64,000 nt of DNA from Rhodanobacter glycinis (GCF_006438785.1 NZ_RCZB01000001.1:259912-323911), one strand, 5' to 3'. Shown: positions 1 to 7,173, counted from the first letter of the stretch. Numbers and translations are program-made. Notes: a model not told the origin generated them from the letters alone.

Positions 1-187
1 CGCGCAGGTCGGCACCGCTCAGGTTGGCACCGCGCAGGTCGGCACCGCTCAGGTTGGCACCGCTATCGCGAGCCGCCCTTACTGCAAAACCGAGCTGGAA
101 GCTATACGACTTGTCGGCAACTTCAGCGCTCAGTTCGCAGGTGTACTGGACCGCGCCGGACCAGCGATTACAAATCTCGAATTTCAT
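1..187 (-). CDS. Pentapeptide-repeat protein (partial, C-terminus outside window)
   Basis: The leftward reading frame starts MKFEICNRW and, after about 40 residues, enters pentapeptide repeats (GANLS, GADLR alternating) that continue past the window edge. The repeat underlies a 30-bp direct repeat at positions 1-60. Pentapeptide proteins fold as right-handed beta-helices and in some cases mimic DNA. The N-terminal beta-rich segment is typical of small phage pentapeptide proteins. The start overlaps the stop of the upstream gene (TGATG), making it the last visible gene of the repressor-controlled leftward operon. Its function in the phage is unknown. Confidence 0.75.
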   Translation of the reverse strand, partial: MKFEICNRWSGAVQYTCELSAEVADKSYSFQLGFAVRAARDSGANLSGADLRGANLSGADLR

Positions 188-402
188 CACAGCAACCACA
201 TCAGTCGTGCAGCAAGGAGGAATGAGCCGATTGCGAACATCGCGACGATCCACGGTGTTTCGTGCGACTCAGGGACGGGCTTCGGTGCCGGCGGGAACTT
301 GACAATATCCAGCCGCTTCGCGTGGCTGCGGAACTCGCTGCGTGCCGTGCGAGGGCTGCGCAGGTCTTGGATCTTCTGGTAGCGGAAGGTGTGAGTTTTC
401 AT
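187..402 (-). CDS. Small C-tail-anchored membrane protein, function unknown
   Basis: Predicted 71-residue protein beginning MKTHTFRYQ. The first 45 residues are basic, followed by a proline-rich stretch and one hydrophobic segment at the extreme C-terminus (about residues 50-71), so it is probably a tail-anchored inner-membrane protein. The start at 402 is chosen because it overlaps the upstream stop as ATGA; an in-frame start 13 codons earlier would overlap the upstream gene more. It lies between the 27-bp-repeat protein and the pentapeptide gene in the leftward operon. No family recognised. Confidence 0.55.
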   Translation of the reverse strand: MKTHTFRYQKIQDLRSPRTARSEFRSHAKRLDIVKFPPAPKPVPESHETPWIVAMFAIGSFLLAARLMWLL

Positions 403-1520
403 GAAACCACCACCGGATTTCCGCCTTTGAGCGAATACCATGTGTCAGCTTTGATGCCATCACGCCCAGCGATACCAGCCCATACGGCGACGATCTTTCG
501 ATTTGAATCACGTTCGACCAAGAACAGGGCGCAGCCGTCGATGCCACGCACCTTGCCGGAGTCGCCCGATGCGGTTGCAGCACCGCAGTTGCCCGATGCG
601 GTTGCAGCACCGCAGTTGCCCGATGCGGTTGCAGCACCGCAGTAGCCCGATGCGGTTGCAGCACCGCAGTTGCCCGATGCGGTTGCAGCACCGGAGTCGC
701 CCGATGCGGTTGCAGCACCGCAGTTGCCCGATGCGGTTGCAGCACCGTAGTAGCCCGATGCGGTTGCAGCGCCGGAGTTGCCCGATGCGGTTGCAGCGCC
801 GGAGTAGCCCGATGCGGTTGCAGCGCCGGAGTTGCCCGATGCGGTTGCAGCACCGGAGTCGCCCGATGCGGTTGCAGCACCGTAGTTGCCCGATGCGGTT
901 GCAGCACCGCAGTAGCCCGATGCGGTTGCAGCACCGCAGTTGCCCGATGCGGTTGCAGCACCGCAGTCGCCCGATGCGGTTGCAGCACCGTAGTAGCCCG
1001 ATGCGGTTGCAGCACCGGAGTCGCCCGATGCGGTTGCAGCACCGTAGTTGCCCGATGCGGTTGCAGCACCGTAGTTGCCCGATGCGGTTGCAGCACCGCA
1101 GTAGCCCGATGCGGTTGCAGCGGAATTCTTGGCGGTGGTGGTCGAACCCTTAACCGGCTTTGCGCGGCTCGTCGTGTATTCGATAGCTGCCTTGATCAGT
1201 CCGGCAAGATTGATTTCCGCGCTGACCTTGATCTTTGAGCTAGCAATCTTCGTATCGTCGCCGTGACGCGATAGTTCGCCTGACTGCTCTACGACGGCAA
1301 AGCGCGATGTTCCCGGCTTGTAATAACGCAGGACATGTAGCGGATACTCGCAGGCGTGGAAGCCGGAGTTACAAGCGCCGACCTTCCCATCGTAGATGTA
1401 TGTCTCACCGATGGCGTACTGGAAGTCGCGGCACTTTAGGTCTTTGTCGAAACCCTTGTACGCCATGACGACCGGAGCCTTGTTGGCTTTTGGCTTGACT
1501 ACCTTCTTGACGGCGCTCAC
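399..1520 (-). CDS. DUF7666-like phage protein with about 21 AATASG repeats
   Basis: A 373-residue protein. Residues 15-125 form a globular domain (VVMAYKGFDKDLKC, then a cysteine/histidine-rich GFHACEYPLHVL and RFAVVEQSGEL) resembling the DUF7666 family of phage proteins; the family name is from memory. About 190 residues of a nine-residue repeat AATASGxxG follow, then a short C-terminal domain (KVRGIDGCALFLVE...). Such short Ala/Gly/Thr repeats suggest a beta-solenoid. The repeat coding DNA is almost identical from copy to copy, with changes confined to two nonsynonymous positions. It overlaps both neighbouring genes by 4 nt (ATGA) in the leftward operon. Confidence 0.75.
   Translation of the reverse strand: MSAVKKVVKPKANKAPVVMAYKGFDKDLKCRDFQYAIGETYIYDGKVGACNSGFHACEYPLHVLRYYKPGTSRFAVVEQSGELSRHGDDTKIASSKIKVSAEINLAGLIKAAIEYTTSRAKPVKGSTTTAKNSAATASGYCGAATASGNYGAATASGNYGAATASGDSGAATASGYYGAATASGDCGAATASGNCGAATASGYCGAATASGNYGAATASGDSGAATASGNSGAATASGYSGAATASGNSGAATASGYYGAATASGNCGAATASGDSGAATASGNCGAATASGYCGAATASGNCGAATASGNCGAATASGDSGKVRGIDGCALFLVERDSNRKIVAVWAGIAGRDGIKADTWYSLKGGNPVVVS
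564..1120. repeat. 27-bp tandem repeat tract inside the AATASG protein gene
   Basis: About 21 head-to-tail copies of a 27-bp unit (plus-strand core gcccgatgcggttgcagca). Copies are identical except for two variable nucleotides, which give codons AAC/GAC/TAC and TGC/TCC/TAC (residues N/D/Y and C/S/Y), plus one synonymous change shared by three copies near 768-828. There are no spacers, so it is not a CRISPR array. Open frames on the opposite strand across the tract are by-products of the repeat. Confidence 0.95.
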
Positions 1521-1729
1521 TTCTCACCCCGTGCCGCTTCGTCAACCTTGTCAGCGCCCTCGATCAGATTGGCGGCAATAGCGCGCATCTGTTCTGGCGT
1601 GAGGTGAAGATCGTGGAACCACACGTCGTCGCTCTGGCCGAGTACGCCGCCCTTTGCATTGGCGCGGACCTCGACGAATACAGTGGCGCGGATCTGGATG
1701 GGGTGGGACTTCCAGGTGTAATTCGTCAT
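1517..1729 (-). CDS. Hypothetical phage protein, first gene of leftward operon
   Basis: Predicted 70-residue acidic protein starting MTNYTWKSHPIQIRATV, with a helical C-terminal half (LTPEQMRAIAANLIEGADKV). A good Shine-Dalgarno (AGGAG, 8 nt upstream) supports this start. It overlaps the next gene by 4 nt. It lies directly downstream of the predicted leftward promoter and its operators, so it should be repressed in the lysogen. No family recognised. Confidence 0.65.
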   Translation of the reverse strand: MTNYTWKSHPIQIRATVFVEVRANAKGGVLGQSDDVWFHDLHLTPEQMRAIAANLIEGADKVDEAARGEK

Positions 1730-1765
1730 CTCGTTCTCCTTCGCCGGTTTGGTGGCGTGGGAGAA

Positions 1766-1793
1766 GTATTAGCCGTGCTAGTGAAGAATGCAA
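1766..1793 (-). promoter_or_regulatory. Predicted leftward early promoter (PL-like)
   Basis: Read leftward: -35 TTGCAT (1788-1793), 16-bp spacer, -10 TAATAC (1766-1771), about 35 bp upstream of the gene starting at 1729. One repressor-type operator (1768-1782) covers the -10 and spacer. A second (1792-1806) overlaps the upstream edge of the -35, as expected for a repressed phage early promoter. Confidence 0.6.
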
Positions 1794-1806
1794 TAGCCGA
1801 ACTAGT
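1768..1806. promoter_or_regulatory. Two 15-bp repressor operators (OL-like)
   Basis: ATTAGC-CGT-GCTAGT (1768-1782) and AATAGC-CGA-ACTAGT (1792-1806) match the pseudo-palindrome A(C/T)TAGC-NNN-GCTAGT also found three times between the cI-like and cro-like genes. Centres are 24 bp apart. They flank and overlap the leftward promoter. Confidence 0.6.
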
Positions 1807-1846
1807 AGAAAAGCGAAACGATAGAGTTCAGTAATTAGCGCAGCGC

Positions 1847-1872
1847 AACAAAAGGCCCGCAGAAGCGGGCCT
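1847..1872 (-). terminator. Rho-independent terminator of the repressor operon
   Basis: Read leftward: AGGCCCGC-ttct-GCGGGCCT, a perfect 8-bp stem, followed by TTTTGTT. It lies after the leftward genes 2625-1917 and before the leftward promoter, so it insulates the repressor operon from the PL operon. Confidence 0.75.
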
Positions 1873-1916
1873 AGGGTTCCTCGTGCTGTGTTTACCGTGT
1901 CAGGTTCGGCGTTGCC

Positions 1917-2111
1917 TTACCGCCGACCCTCCATGGCCTTTGCATCTATCTGCATCTCGACCGGATCTGGTCTAGTCCCTATCCATAGAGGTTTCCGTTC
2001 TGTGAGCTGGTTGGCACTCTGAACCAGCTGCAGCCTAGGCCTTACCGTGAACTCACTTCCCCACTTTTCGGCCAATAGTGCCTTTAGCCGGCACTTCTTT
2101 CCCTCGTCCAT
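1917..2111 (-). CDS. Hypothetical protein, second gene of repressor operon
   Basis: Predicted 64-residue basic protein (MDEGKKCRLKALLAEKW...). It overlaps the 3' end of the repressor gene by 59 nt and ends just before the terminator at 1872-1847. The long overlap and lack of a recognised family leave its reality uncertain. If real it is co-expressed with the repressor in the lysogen. Confidence 0.4.
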   Translation of the reverse strand: MDEGKKCRLKALLAEKWGSEFTVRPRLQLVQSANQLTERKPLWIGTRPDPVEMQIDAKAMEGRR

Positions 2112-2625
2112 AACTAGTCGCCCCCTGCGGCGATATCCAGTGAACTTGCTTGCTGAGCTTTACAAACTCGCTAAGCGTCTGACCCTCAGGGAGTTGGTCA
2201 TACGTGGTCATTGCCTCGTAAAACCGCTCTGGCTCCGCTTCTATGTCGTAAACGCGCCCTTCGTCCTTGTACATCTCTTGGACAACTTCGAATGTCTCCA
2301 CGATTTTAAGAATCGTAGAGGTGTCCAGTCGCAGGGCTAGAGACTCTTCAGACGTTCCAACGGATGCACTAACTGGGCCAACTATTTCCCTGTAATCAAC
2401 GCTGATCAGCGCCGGATCGTCAATTCCAAGGGCGTTCGCCAAGGCGCGGGCACGCTTCGCCGTGACTGCTGACCGGCCATCTACCCAATGCGAAACCATG
2501 CCCTGAGAAACCCCTAGTTGCTCGCCAAGGCTGTCCTGAGTCATGCCTGGAATGGCATCAAGCCGCGATTTTATCAGGGCGGCCATGCGCATCTCTTCTG
2601 GGGTTAGTTCTCGTTTCTTGTTCAT
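2053..2625 (-). CDS. CI-like phage repressor (XRE-type HTH, no S24 peptidase domain)
   Basis: 190 residues from MNKKRELTPEE. An XRE helix-turn-helix occupies about residues 10-70 (MTQDSLGEQLGVSQGMVSHW, then AVTAKRARALANALG). The C-terminal half lacks the Ser-Lys self-cleavage domain of lambda CI, so induction would need another route. A start eight codons upstream (2649) is possible, but the operator at 2626-2640 abuts the 2625 start and would otherwise lie within the gene. No clear Shine-Dalgarno precedes either start, so a leaderless mRNA as for lambda cI is possible. Divergent from the cro-like gene. Confidence 0.8.
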   Translation of the reverse strand: MNKKRELTPEEMRMAALIKSRLDAIPGMTQDSLGEQLGVSQGMVSHWVDGRSAVTAKRARALANALGIDDPALISVDYREIVGPVSASVGTSEESLALRLDTSTILKIVETFEVVQEMYKDEGRVYDIEAEPERFYEAMTTYDQLPEGQTLSEFVKLSKQVHWISPQGATSYGRGKEVPAKGTIGRKVGK

Positions 2626-2698
2626 ACAAGTAAGGCTAGTGATCGTCATCGGAAGAAACCACTAACAGGGCTTGTATTGCAAAACTACCTGAGCTAGT
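2626..2698. promoter_or_regulatory. Three 15-bp operators between repressor and cro-like genes (OR-like)
   Basis: ACAAGT-AAG-GCTAGT (2626-2640), ACTAAC-AGG-GCTTGT (2661-2675) and ACTACC-TGA-GCTAGT (2684-2698) share the pseudo-palindrome found at 1768-1806. The rightmost covers the spacer and -10 of the rightward promoter; the leftmost abuts the repressor start codon. Three sites here and two at the leftward promoter recall lambda OR/OL. Assignment rests on visual motif matching. Confidence 0.6.
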
Positions 2699-2700
2699 AT
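2672..2700 (+). promoter_or_regulatory. Predicted rightward early promoter (PR-like)
   Basis: -35 TTGTAT (2672-2677), 17-bp spacer, -10 TAGTAT (2695-2700). The cro-like ATG at 2708 lies only 8 nt beyond the -10, so transcription should start at or next to the start codon, giving a leaderless or nearly leaderless message. Operators overlap both promoter elements. Confidence 0.6.
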
Positions 2701-2707
2701 AGGGGCC

Positions 2708-2929
2708 ATGAAGACAGAAGCCATCAATACAGCGGTCAAGGTGGCAGGTGGTCAAACCGCCCTGGCTGCTCGCATCGGAGTCTCCCAAGGACTTGTCTGG
2801 CAGTGGACGCGCGGGCAGGCCATCGCAACCAAACACTTCGCCGCTATCGAACGCGAAACGGGCGTTACGGCACACCAGCTGCTGGCCGACGAACTGGCGA
2901 AGATTGCCGCGAAATCCGTTCCTTCCTAA
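2708..2929 (+). CDS. Cro-like HTH regulator (YdaS type)
   Basis: 73 residues. A helix-turn-helix spans residues 10-45 (GGQTALAARIGVSQGLVWQW), with a short C-terminal helix, matching YdaS/Cro-type phage regulators. Divergent from the repressor and directly behind PR. It probably binds the same operators to switch the phage toward lytic growth. A terminator follows the gene. Confidence 0.8.
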   Translation: MKTEAINTAVKVAGGQTALAARIGVSQGLVWQWTRGQAIATKHFAAIERETGVTAHQLLADELAKIAAKSVPS

Positions 2930-2946
2930 CTGCATCACGTTCCCCC

Positions 2947-2977
2947 AAAGGCATGTCGTTTGACGTGCCTTCTTTTT
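2947..2977 (+). terminator. Terminator after cro (tR1-like)
   Basis: GGCATGTC-gttt-GACGTGCC (8 pairs, one G-U) followed by TTCTTTTT. Position between the cro-like gene and the rest of the rightward operon mirrors lambda tR1, implying that the early operon needs antitermination or read-through. Confidence 0.7.
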
Positions 2978-3011
2978 CACCTGAATCCAACCGTCAACAC
3001 AAGGCCACACC

Positions 3012-3380
3012 ATGCAAAGCGAATTATCACTAATCGGTGCCATCAAGTCGCCAGAGCGCATCCCCGCTCACTTGGTGTCGTTGTGTCGGTCATCCGGTGA
3101 AGCCGTCTTGCTCGCGATTCGCTACGGCAAGAAGTCGCAGCGGCAGGTGGCTGGCATGGTAGGGATTGAGCCATCGCAACTTGCCCGCGTGATCTGCGGC
3201 AACGCGCACATGCCGACTGACAAGGCTCGCTCCTTTGCCTATGCCTGCGGTAACTGGGGCTGGCAGCAGTGGGTGGCCTTCGACTGCGGCATGGACATGG
3301 TTCCGCGTGCGGAGTCGCTGGAAGAGAAGCTGGCTCGCCTTGAATCGGAGAACGCCGATCTGCGGAGTGCCGCCGCATGA
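3012..3380 (+). CDS. Phage regulatory protein in the cII position
   Basis: 122 residues. The central part (KKSQRQVAGMVGIEPSQLAR, about residues 45-65) looks like a helix-turn-helix. The C-terminus (ESLEEKLARLESENADL) is a short coiled coil, so a DNA-binding multimer is likely. It is the first gene after the tR1-like terminator, where lambda carries cII. A CII-like activator role is a positional guess. It overlaps the HNH gene by 4 nt. Confidence 0.6.
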   Translation: MQSELSLIGAIKSPERIPAHLVSLCRSSGEAVLLAIRYGKKSQRQVAGMVGIEPSQLARVICGNAHMPTDKARSFAYACGNWGWQQWVAFDCGMDMVPRAESLEEKLARLESENADLRSAAA

Positions 3381-3637
3381 GCATGAGTCCGGGCCAGCGC
3401 CGCACGCTACGCGCAAAAATCTTCAACGGTCGGCCATTCGTCGAATGCCACTACTGCGGCACGCGCCTGACTGATTCAGACATAACCCTTGATCACCTTC
3501 ATCCCAAAGCCAAGGGCGGCGGAAACGGTATTAGCAACATGCTTCCCGCCTGCCGCGCATGCAACCGCATGAAGGGCGACATGGACTATCGGGACTTCAT
3601 CGCGCAGTGCCAGTACGTAGCACGGAGCGCCGCATGA
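3377..3637 (+). CDS. HNH endonuclease-family protein
   Basis: 86 residues with an intact HNH core: zinc knuckle CHYCG (about residues 25-29), LDHLHPKAKGG with catalytic histidines, NMLPACRACNRMKGD with the second CxxC, then a terminal helix. Small enough to be a stand-alone nuclease of the McrA/HNH type. It sits among replication genes rather than beside the terminase, so a recombination or host-DNA role is more likely than packaging. Confidence 0.8.
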   Translation: MSMSPGQRRTLRAKIFNGRPFVECHYCGTRLTDSDITLDHLHPKAKGGGNGISNMLPACRACNRMKGDMDYRDFIAQCQYVARSAA

Positions 3638-3903
3638 ACCCCTTAATTTCGTACTTCCGCAAGCCAGCTTTTCATATCGCCCACCCTAAGCACAACACGC
3701 CAGCCGTGAATGTGACGGGTACGGGGAGTGAACTGTTCCACGCCGCCGCAGAACGCGTTGCAAGCGCCGTCTGTGAGCGCGCCATAGCAGCGCATGACCA
3801 CGAGGCTGCGAGGCACGCCTGGGCACGCCTGACGCGGCTGATTGCTACCCGTAGCCCCGACACGATCCGGCGCATGGAAGCGCGAATGGGGGTGGGGCGG
3901 TAA
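3634..3903 (+). CDS. Hypothetical early phage protein
   Basis: 89 residues from MNPLISYFRKP; the start overlaps the HNH stop (ATGA). The C-terminal two thirds are helical and arginine/alanine-rich (HDHEAARHAWARLTRLIATR). It ends directly on the start of the replication initiator gene (TAATG). No family recognised; its place suggests an accessory role in replication. Confidence 0.55.
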   Translation: MNPLISYFRKPAFHIAHPKHNTPAVNVTGTGSELFHAAAERVASAVCERAIAAHDHEAARHAWARLTRLIATRSPDTIRRMEARMGVGR

Positions 3904-4631
3904 TGGCTGGCGACTGGATCAAGATGCGCATTGACCTGCAATCGCATCCGAAAGTTGTCCGCATTTTGTCCGCAACGCATACGGACAAATTTCGTGTTGT
4001 CGGCGGACTGCATGCGGTGTGGAGTGTGTTCGACACACATTCCGAGGACGGTGAATTGAGGGGCTATACGCCGGAAGCACTTGATCACATCATCGGCTGG
4101 GACGGCTTTGCTAGGGCGATGGAATCAGTCGGCTGGCTTCTGTTTGATGGCCTTGAAACCCTTACGTTGCCTGAGTTTACGGAGCATAACGGGCAGTCTG
4201 CAAAGCGGCGCGCAGAGGATCAGAAACGTAAGAAAAACACTCGCAACTCTGTCCGCATTCTGTCCGCAGATGATGAAGACAAAAAGCAGACTAGAGAAGA
4301 GAAGAGTAGAGAAGAGAAGAAAGAGCAAAAGACTACGCCCAAGGGCGTCGATCTTCTTCCTGGCATCTCCGAACGAATCGTTGCTGACTTCCTCGCGATT
4401 CGAAAGGCCAAAAAGCAGCCACTCACGGAAACCGCCGTAACCGGGATTAAGCGCGAGGCTGAGAAGGCCGGAATGTCGCTTGAGCAAGCGCTTACCGAAA
4501 GCTGCGAGCGCGGCTGGGCGTCGTTCAAGGCGGCGTGGCTGACGAATGGAGCGCACACCCCCGGTACTCCAACCAAAAAACGTAAGTTACTCGGCGAAGG
4601 ATCATCCACAAATTACGGTGACCCAGCATGA
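3903..4631 (+). CDS. Replication initiator / helicase loader-like protein (O/DnaT type)
   Basis: 242 residues. The N-terminal 90 residues (WIKMRIDLQSHPKVVRIL, then FDTHSEDGELRGYTPEALD) resemble the winged-helix start of phage replication proteins of the O/DnaT/DUF1376 kind. A strongly charged linker (KKQTREEKSREEKKEQK) joins to a helical C-terminal domain (about 150-215) like those that recruit DnaB. Start and stop overlap the neighbouring genes, and the DnaB-like helicase follows at once. The exact family is uncertain. Confidence 0.65.
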   Translation: MAGDWIKMRIDLQSHPKVVRILSATHTDKFRVVGGLHAVWSVFDTHSEDGELRGYTPEALDHIIGWDGFARAMESVGWLLFDGLETLTLPEFTEHNGQSAKRRAEDQKRKKNTRNSVRILSADDEDKKQTREEKSREEKKEQKTTPKGVDLLPGISERIVADFLAIRKAKKQPLTETAVTGIKREAEKAGMSLEQALTESCERGWASFKAAWLTNGAHTPGTPTKKRKLLGEGSSTNYGDPA

Positions 4632-5968
4632 ACGCAGTCGTCCGCATATCCGAGGCGCGCAGCATGGGCCTTCGTGTTCCTCCGCATAGCATCGACGCGG
4701 AACAGGCCGTTCTCGGCGGGCTGATGCTGGCGCCGGACAAGATCGAGACGCTAGCCGACAAGCTGTCGGAACAGGACTTTTACCGGAAAGACCATCGGAT
4801 GATCTGGCGGGCCGTGCTTGAGCTTACGGGGCGCGGTCAGCCATGCGACGCCGTGACGCTTGGTGACTGGTTTGACAACAACGGTCTCAGTGAACTGATT
4901 GGCGGCGGGTCGTACTGCATCGAGCTGTCCAACAACACGCCTAGCGCGGCCAACATTGCGGCCTACGCGCAGATTATCCGCGAGAAGTCTGTGTTGCGTT
5001 TGGTGATCGACCAAGCGACGCAATTGGTCGAATCCGCCTACGGGAATGAGTCAAGCGGCGTTGAGCTGGTTGATCGCGGCATCACGCAACTGATGGCCCT
5101 GCAGAAGGTAGAGGCGCGGTCGGAGTTCACGCTACGCCAAGCCATGACGATGGCGTTTGCCGAGGCTGAGCGCGCTAAGGCGTTGGGCGGAAGGATTCCC
5201 GGCATTGCATCGGGCCTGATTGATCTGGATCGAATCCTTGGCGGTTGGCACGACTCCGACCTGATCGTGATTGGCGCTCGCCCGGCACAAGGTAAGACAG
5301 CTGCGTTGCTGAACTTCTCCACGTCCTGTTCCTTGCCATCAGGAATCATTTCCGCCGAACAACCCGCGCAGCAGATCGGCGCCCGCGTCATGTCGATCAA
5401 ATCCCATGTACCTGCCGAGCGTATGAGGAACGGGCGATTTGAATCTCACGACCTACGAAAGCTGGAAGGTGCTGTCGGCGAGTTGTGCGATCGAACCTGC
5501 CTAATCTATGACCGCAGCTCACCCACGATTGCCGATGTTTCGCGCATGGCCCGCAAGTGGAAGCAGCAGAACGGCATCCGCGTCCTGTTCGTGGACTACA
5601 TCCAACGCATTGAGGCATCTCAGACCCGTTCTAGCGCCAACAAGGCCGAGAAGGTAGGCGAGGTAGTGCGCGGCCTGAAGAACCTCGCCCGTGATCTGGA
5701 AATACCCGTAGTGGCTCTGGCGCAGGTTGGCCGGCAAGCCGAAGGCCGCCAGCCGGGCATGGGCGACCTTTCCGATTCCAGCGAAATCGAGAAAGAGGCT
5801 GACCAGATCCTAACCCTGTTCCGTCCCGGCACGGCAGACGAGAACGCAGACGACAGCATTGCCGAAATCGACGTTTGCAAAAACAGGCACGGCCCTACCG
5901 GCCTCGTCAAATGCACATGGCTGAAAGAAACCATGCGCTTCGTGAATCTCCCAGGGGAGAACGTGTAA
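4628..5968 (+). CDS. dnaB: Replicative DNA helicase, DnaB-like
   Basis: 446 residues, close to the usual DnaB length. The N-terminal domain contains PPHSIDAEQAVLGGLML and the linker and RecA-like motor follow. Walker A is GARPAQGKTA (about 216-225) and Walker B VLFVDYIQ (about 319-326), followed by LARDLEIPVVALAQVGR and DLSDSSEIEKEADQ. It unwinds DNA 5'-3' at the phage replication fork. The start overlaps the initiator gene by 4 nt. Confidence 0.93.
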   Translation: MNAVVRISEARSMGLRVPPHSIDAEQAVLGGLMLAPDKIETLADKLSEQDFYRKDHRMIWRAVLELTGRGQPCDAVTLGDWFDNNGLSELIGGGSYCIELSNNTPSAANIAAYAQIIREKSVLRLVIDQATQLVESAYGNESSGVELVDRGITQLMALQKVEARSEFTLRQAMTMAFAEAERAKALGGRIPGIASGLIDLDRILGGWHDSDLIVIGARPAQGKTAALLNFSTSCSLPSGIISAEQPAQQIGARVMSIKSHVPAERMRNGRFESHDLRKLEGAVGELCDRTCLIYDRSSPTIADVSRMARKWKQQNGIRVLFVDYIQRIEASQTRSSANKAEKVGEVVRGLKNLARDLEIPVVALAQVGRQAEGRQPGMGDLSDSSEIEKEADQILTLFRPGTADENADDSIAEIDVCKNRHGPTGLVKCTWLKETMRFVNLPGENV

Positions 5969-6228
5969 TGGCTGACGTAGTGGAAATGATCCGCGCCAAC
6001 GTGCGCAGGGATGAAGTCAAGCGCGAACAGATCCGCATCGACTTCCCCAACTGCACGGCAATCATCGACCAGTTCCGCGCCGTGTTTGGTGACGGCGTGA
6101 AGGCCAAATACTTCGAAGAGGGCGGAAAGACGATGGGCAAGCCACAACCTTTCGACGGAACGGATATCGACAAGCTGATCCGCCTGGACGAGATGGACGC
6201 CAAGCGGCACGGGAGGGTGGGACGATGA
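5968..6228 (+). CDS. Hypothetical early phage protein
   Basis: 86 residues from MADVVEMIRANVRRDEVK. Mixed charged, predicted helical, with a mid-section FRAVFGDGVKAKYFEEGG that recurs in small Proteobacterial phage proteins. The start codon overlaps the dnaB stop by one base (TAATG). No function known; translational coupling with dnaB suggests a replication accessory. Confidence 0.55.
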   Translation: MADVVEMIRANVRRDEVKREQIRIDFPNCTAIIDQFRAVFGDGVKAKYFEEGGKTMGKPQPFDGTDIDKLIRLDEMDAKRHGRVGR

Positions 6229-6416
6229 ACATTAATCACGAAGCGTTGGAGCGTCTCGCCCGCGAAATCTGCGACTCGCGCAACGGGGCAGGGCATTACG
6301 ACAAGTCGGGGACGCATAGGAACCACTGGCGAGTCAAGGCGTCGGAAATGATGGCGCTGGCCGTGGCTATGCCGGCGTATCGCGGACTCGCTCAGGCATG
6401 TGGGTGGCAGCTATGA
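6225..6416 (+). CDS. Small hypothetical phage protein
   Basis: 63 residues (MNINHEALERLAREICDSRN...). Overlaps both neighbours by 4 nt (ATGA), typical of the coupled early operon. No recognisable domain. Confidence 0.5.
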   Translation: MNINHEALERLAREICDSRNGAGHYDKSGTHRNHWRVKASEMMALAVAMPAYRGLAQACGWQL

Positions 6417-6886
6417 GCGCACAAGCCTCCCGCGCCGAATACCCGCCACGCACCGTCTATCTGCGCACCAAGATTCAGCGCGAGACGGCTATTTCGATGA
6501 TCAACAACGCGCCGCTCGATGACGATAGCCCGCTTGAACTGGTTCTGCGCGAAAAGCAGAAGTCGCGCAAGCTTGACCAGAATTCTTTGATGTGGGCTGG
6601 CCCGCTGCGCGATATCGAGGAACAGGGCTATCTCGACGGGCGGACGTATAGCGCCGAGGTGTGGCACGAATACTTCAAGCGCCAGTATTTGCCGGAAGAG
6701 TACGACCCGCAGCTTTGCCGTGAAGGCTACCGCAAGTGGGACATTTTGCCGGATGGATCGCGCGAGCTGATCGGTTCCACGACGCAACTCACCGTGCGCG
6801 GCATGGCGGCTTACATGACACAGGTCGAGGCGTTCGGCGCAAGCCTTGGCGTGATGTTCCATGTGCGCGAGAGGAGGGCGGCATGA
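6413..6886 (+). CDS. ninB: NinB-like recombination protein
   Basis: 157 residues from MSAQASRAEYPP. It has the NinB family layout: an early basic beta region, REKQKSRKLDQNSLMWAGPL, then GYLDGRTYSAEVWHEYFKRQ and STTQLTVRGMAAYM toward the C-terminus. Lambda NinB (Orf) binds SSB and single-stranded DNA and can replace RecFOR in Red recombination. The start overlaps the previous stop. NinB next to small nucleases matches the lambdoid nin region. Confidence 0.82.
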   Translation: MSAQASRAEYPPRTVYLRTKIQRETAISMINNAPLDDDSPLELVLREKQKSRKLDQNSLMWAGPLRDIEEQGYLDGRTYSAEVWHEYFKRQYLPEEYDPQLCREGYRKWDILPDGSRELIGSTTQLTVRGMAAYMTQVEAFGASLGVMFHVRERRAA

Positions 6887-7173
6887 GCAGCACCGCCGCC
6901 GACCGAAAGTGGTTCCAGGCCGTGGCCTCGCTCGAAACGTGCAGCCTGTGCGGCAAGTGGGGCGTCCAGGTAGCCCATTCCAACATCGACCGAGGCATGA
7001 GTCAGAAGTCAGCATGTCACATGACTGCTGCGTTGTGCCCCGAGTGCCATCACGAAATAGATAACGGGCACCTCCTAGACCGCGCCGAGCGCCGCGCACA
7101 GATGGACCGCGCCATTGTCCTAACCCATAGCCGACTGATCGACGCCGGCCAACTTGTGCTGAAGGTGAAGTAA
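6883..7173 (+). CDS. Small zinc-knuckle HNH-like nuclease (YbcO/nin-region type)
   Basis: 96 residues from MSSTAADRKWF. CSLCGKWGVQVAHSNIDRGM and CPECHHEIDNG provide two CxxC knuckles flanking an H-containing segment, as in nin-region nucleases of the YbcO/DUF1364 group. It overlaps ninB by 4 nt. The family assignment is by motif layout only; a role in recombination or DNA processing is inferred. Confidence 0.6.
   Translation: MSSTAADRKWFQAVASLETCSLCGKWGVQVAHSNIDRGMSQKSACHMTAALCPECHHEIDNGHLLDRAERRAQMDRAIVLTHSRLIDAGQLVLKVK

Noticed and set aside
564..1120. CRISPR array
   Set aside because: 27-bp units are head to tail with no spacers and are a coding repeat.
564..1120. Variable region of a diversity-generating retroelement
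   Set aside because: Both variable positions could derive from adenines of a template, but no reverse transcriptase, template repeat or other DGR part is visible, and variation is between tandem copies.
269..1153. Long open frames with LQPHRAT and RSCPMRLQH repeats
   Set aside because: They are shadows of the 27-bp repeat in other frames; the DUF7666-like frame has a globular start, a ribosome site context and gene overlaps.
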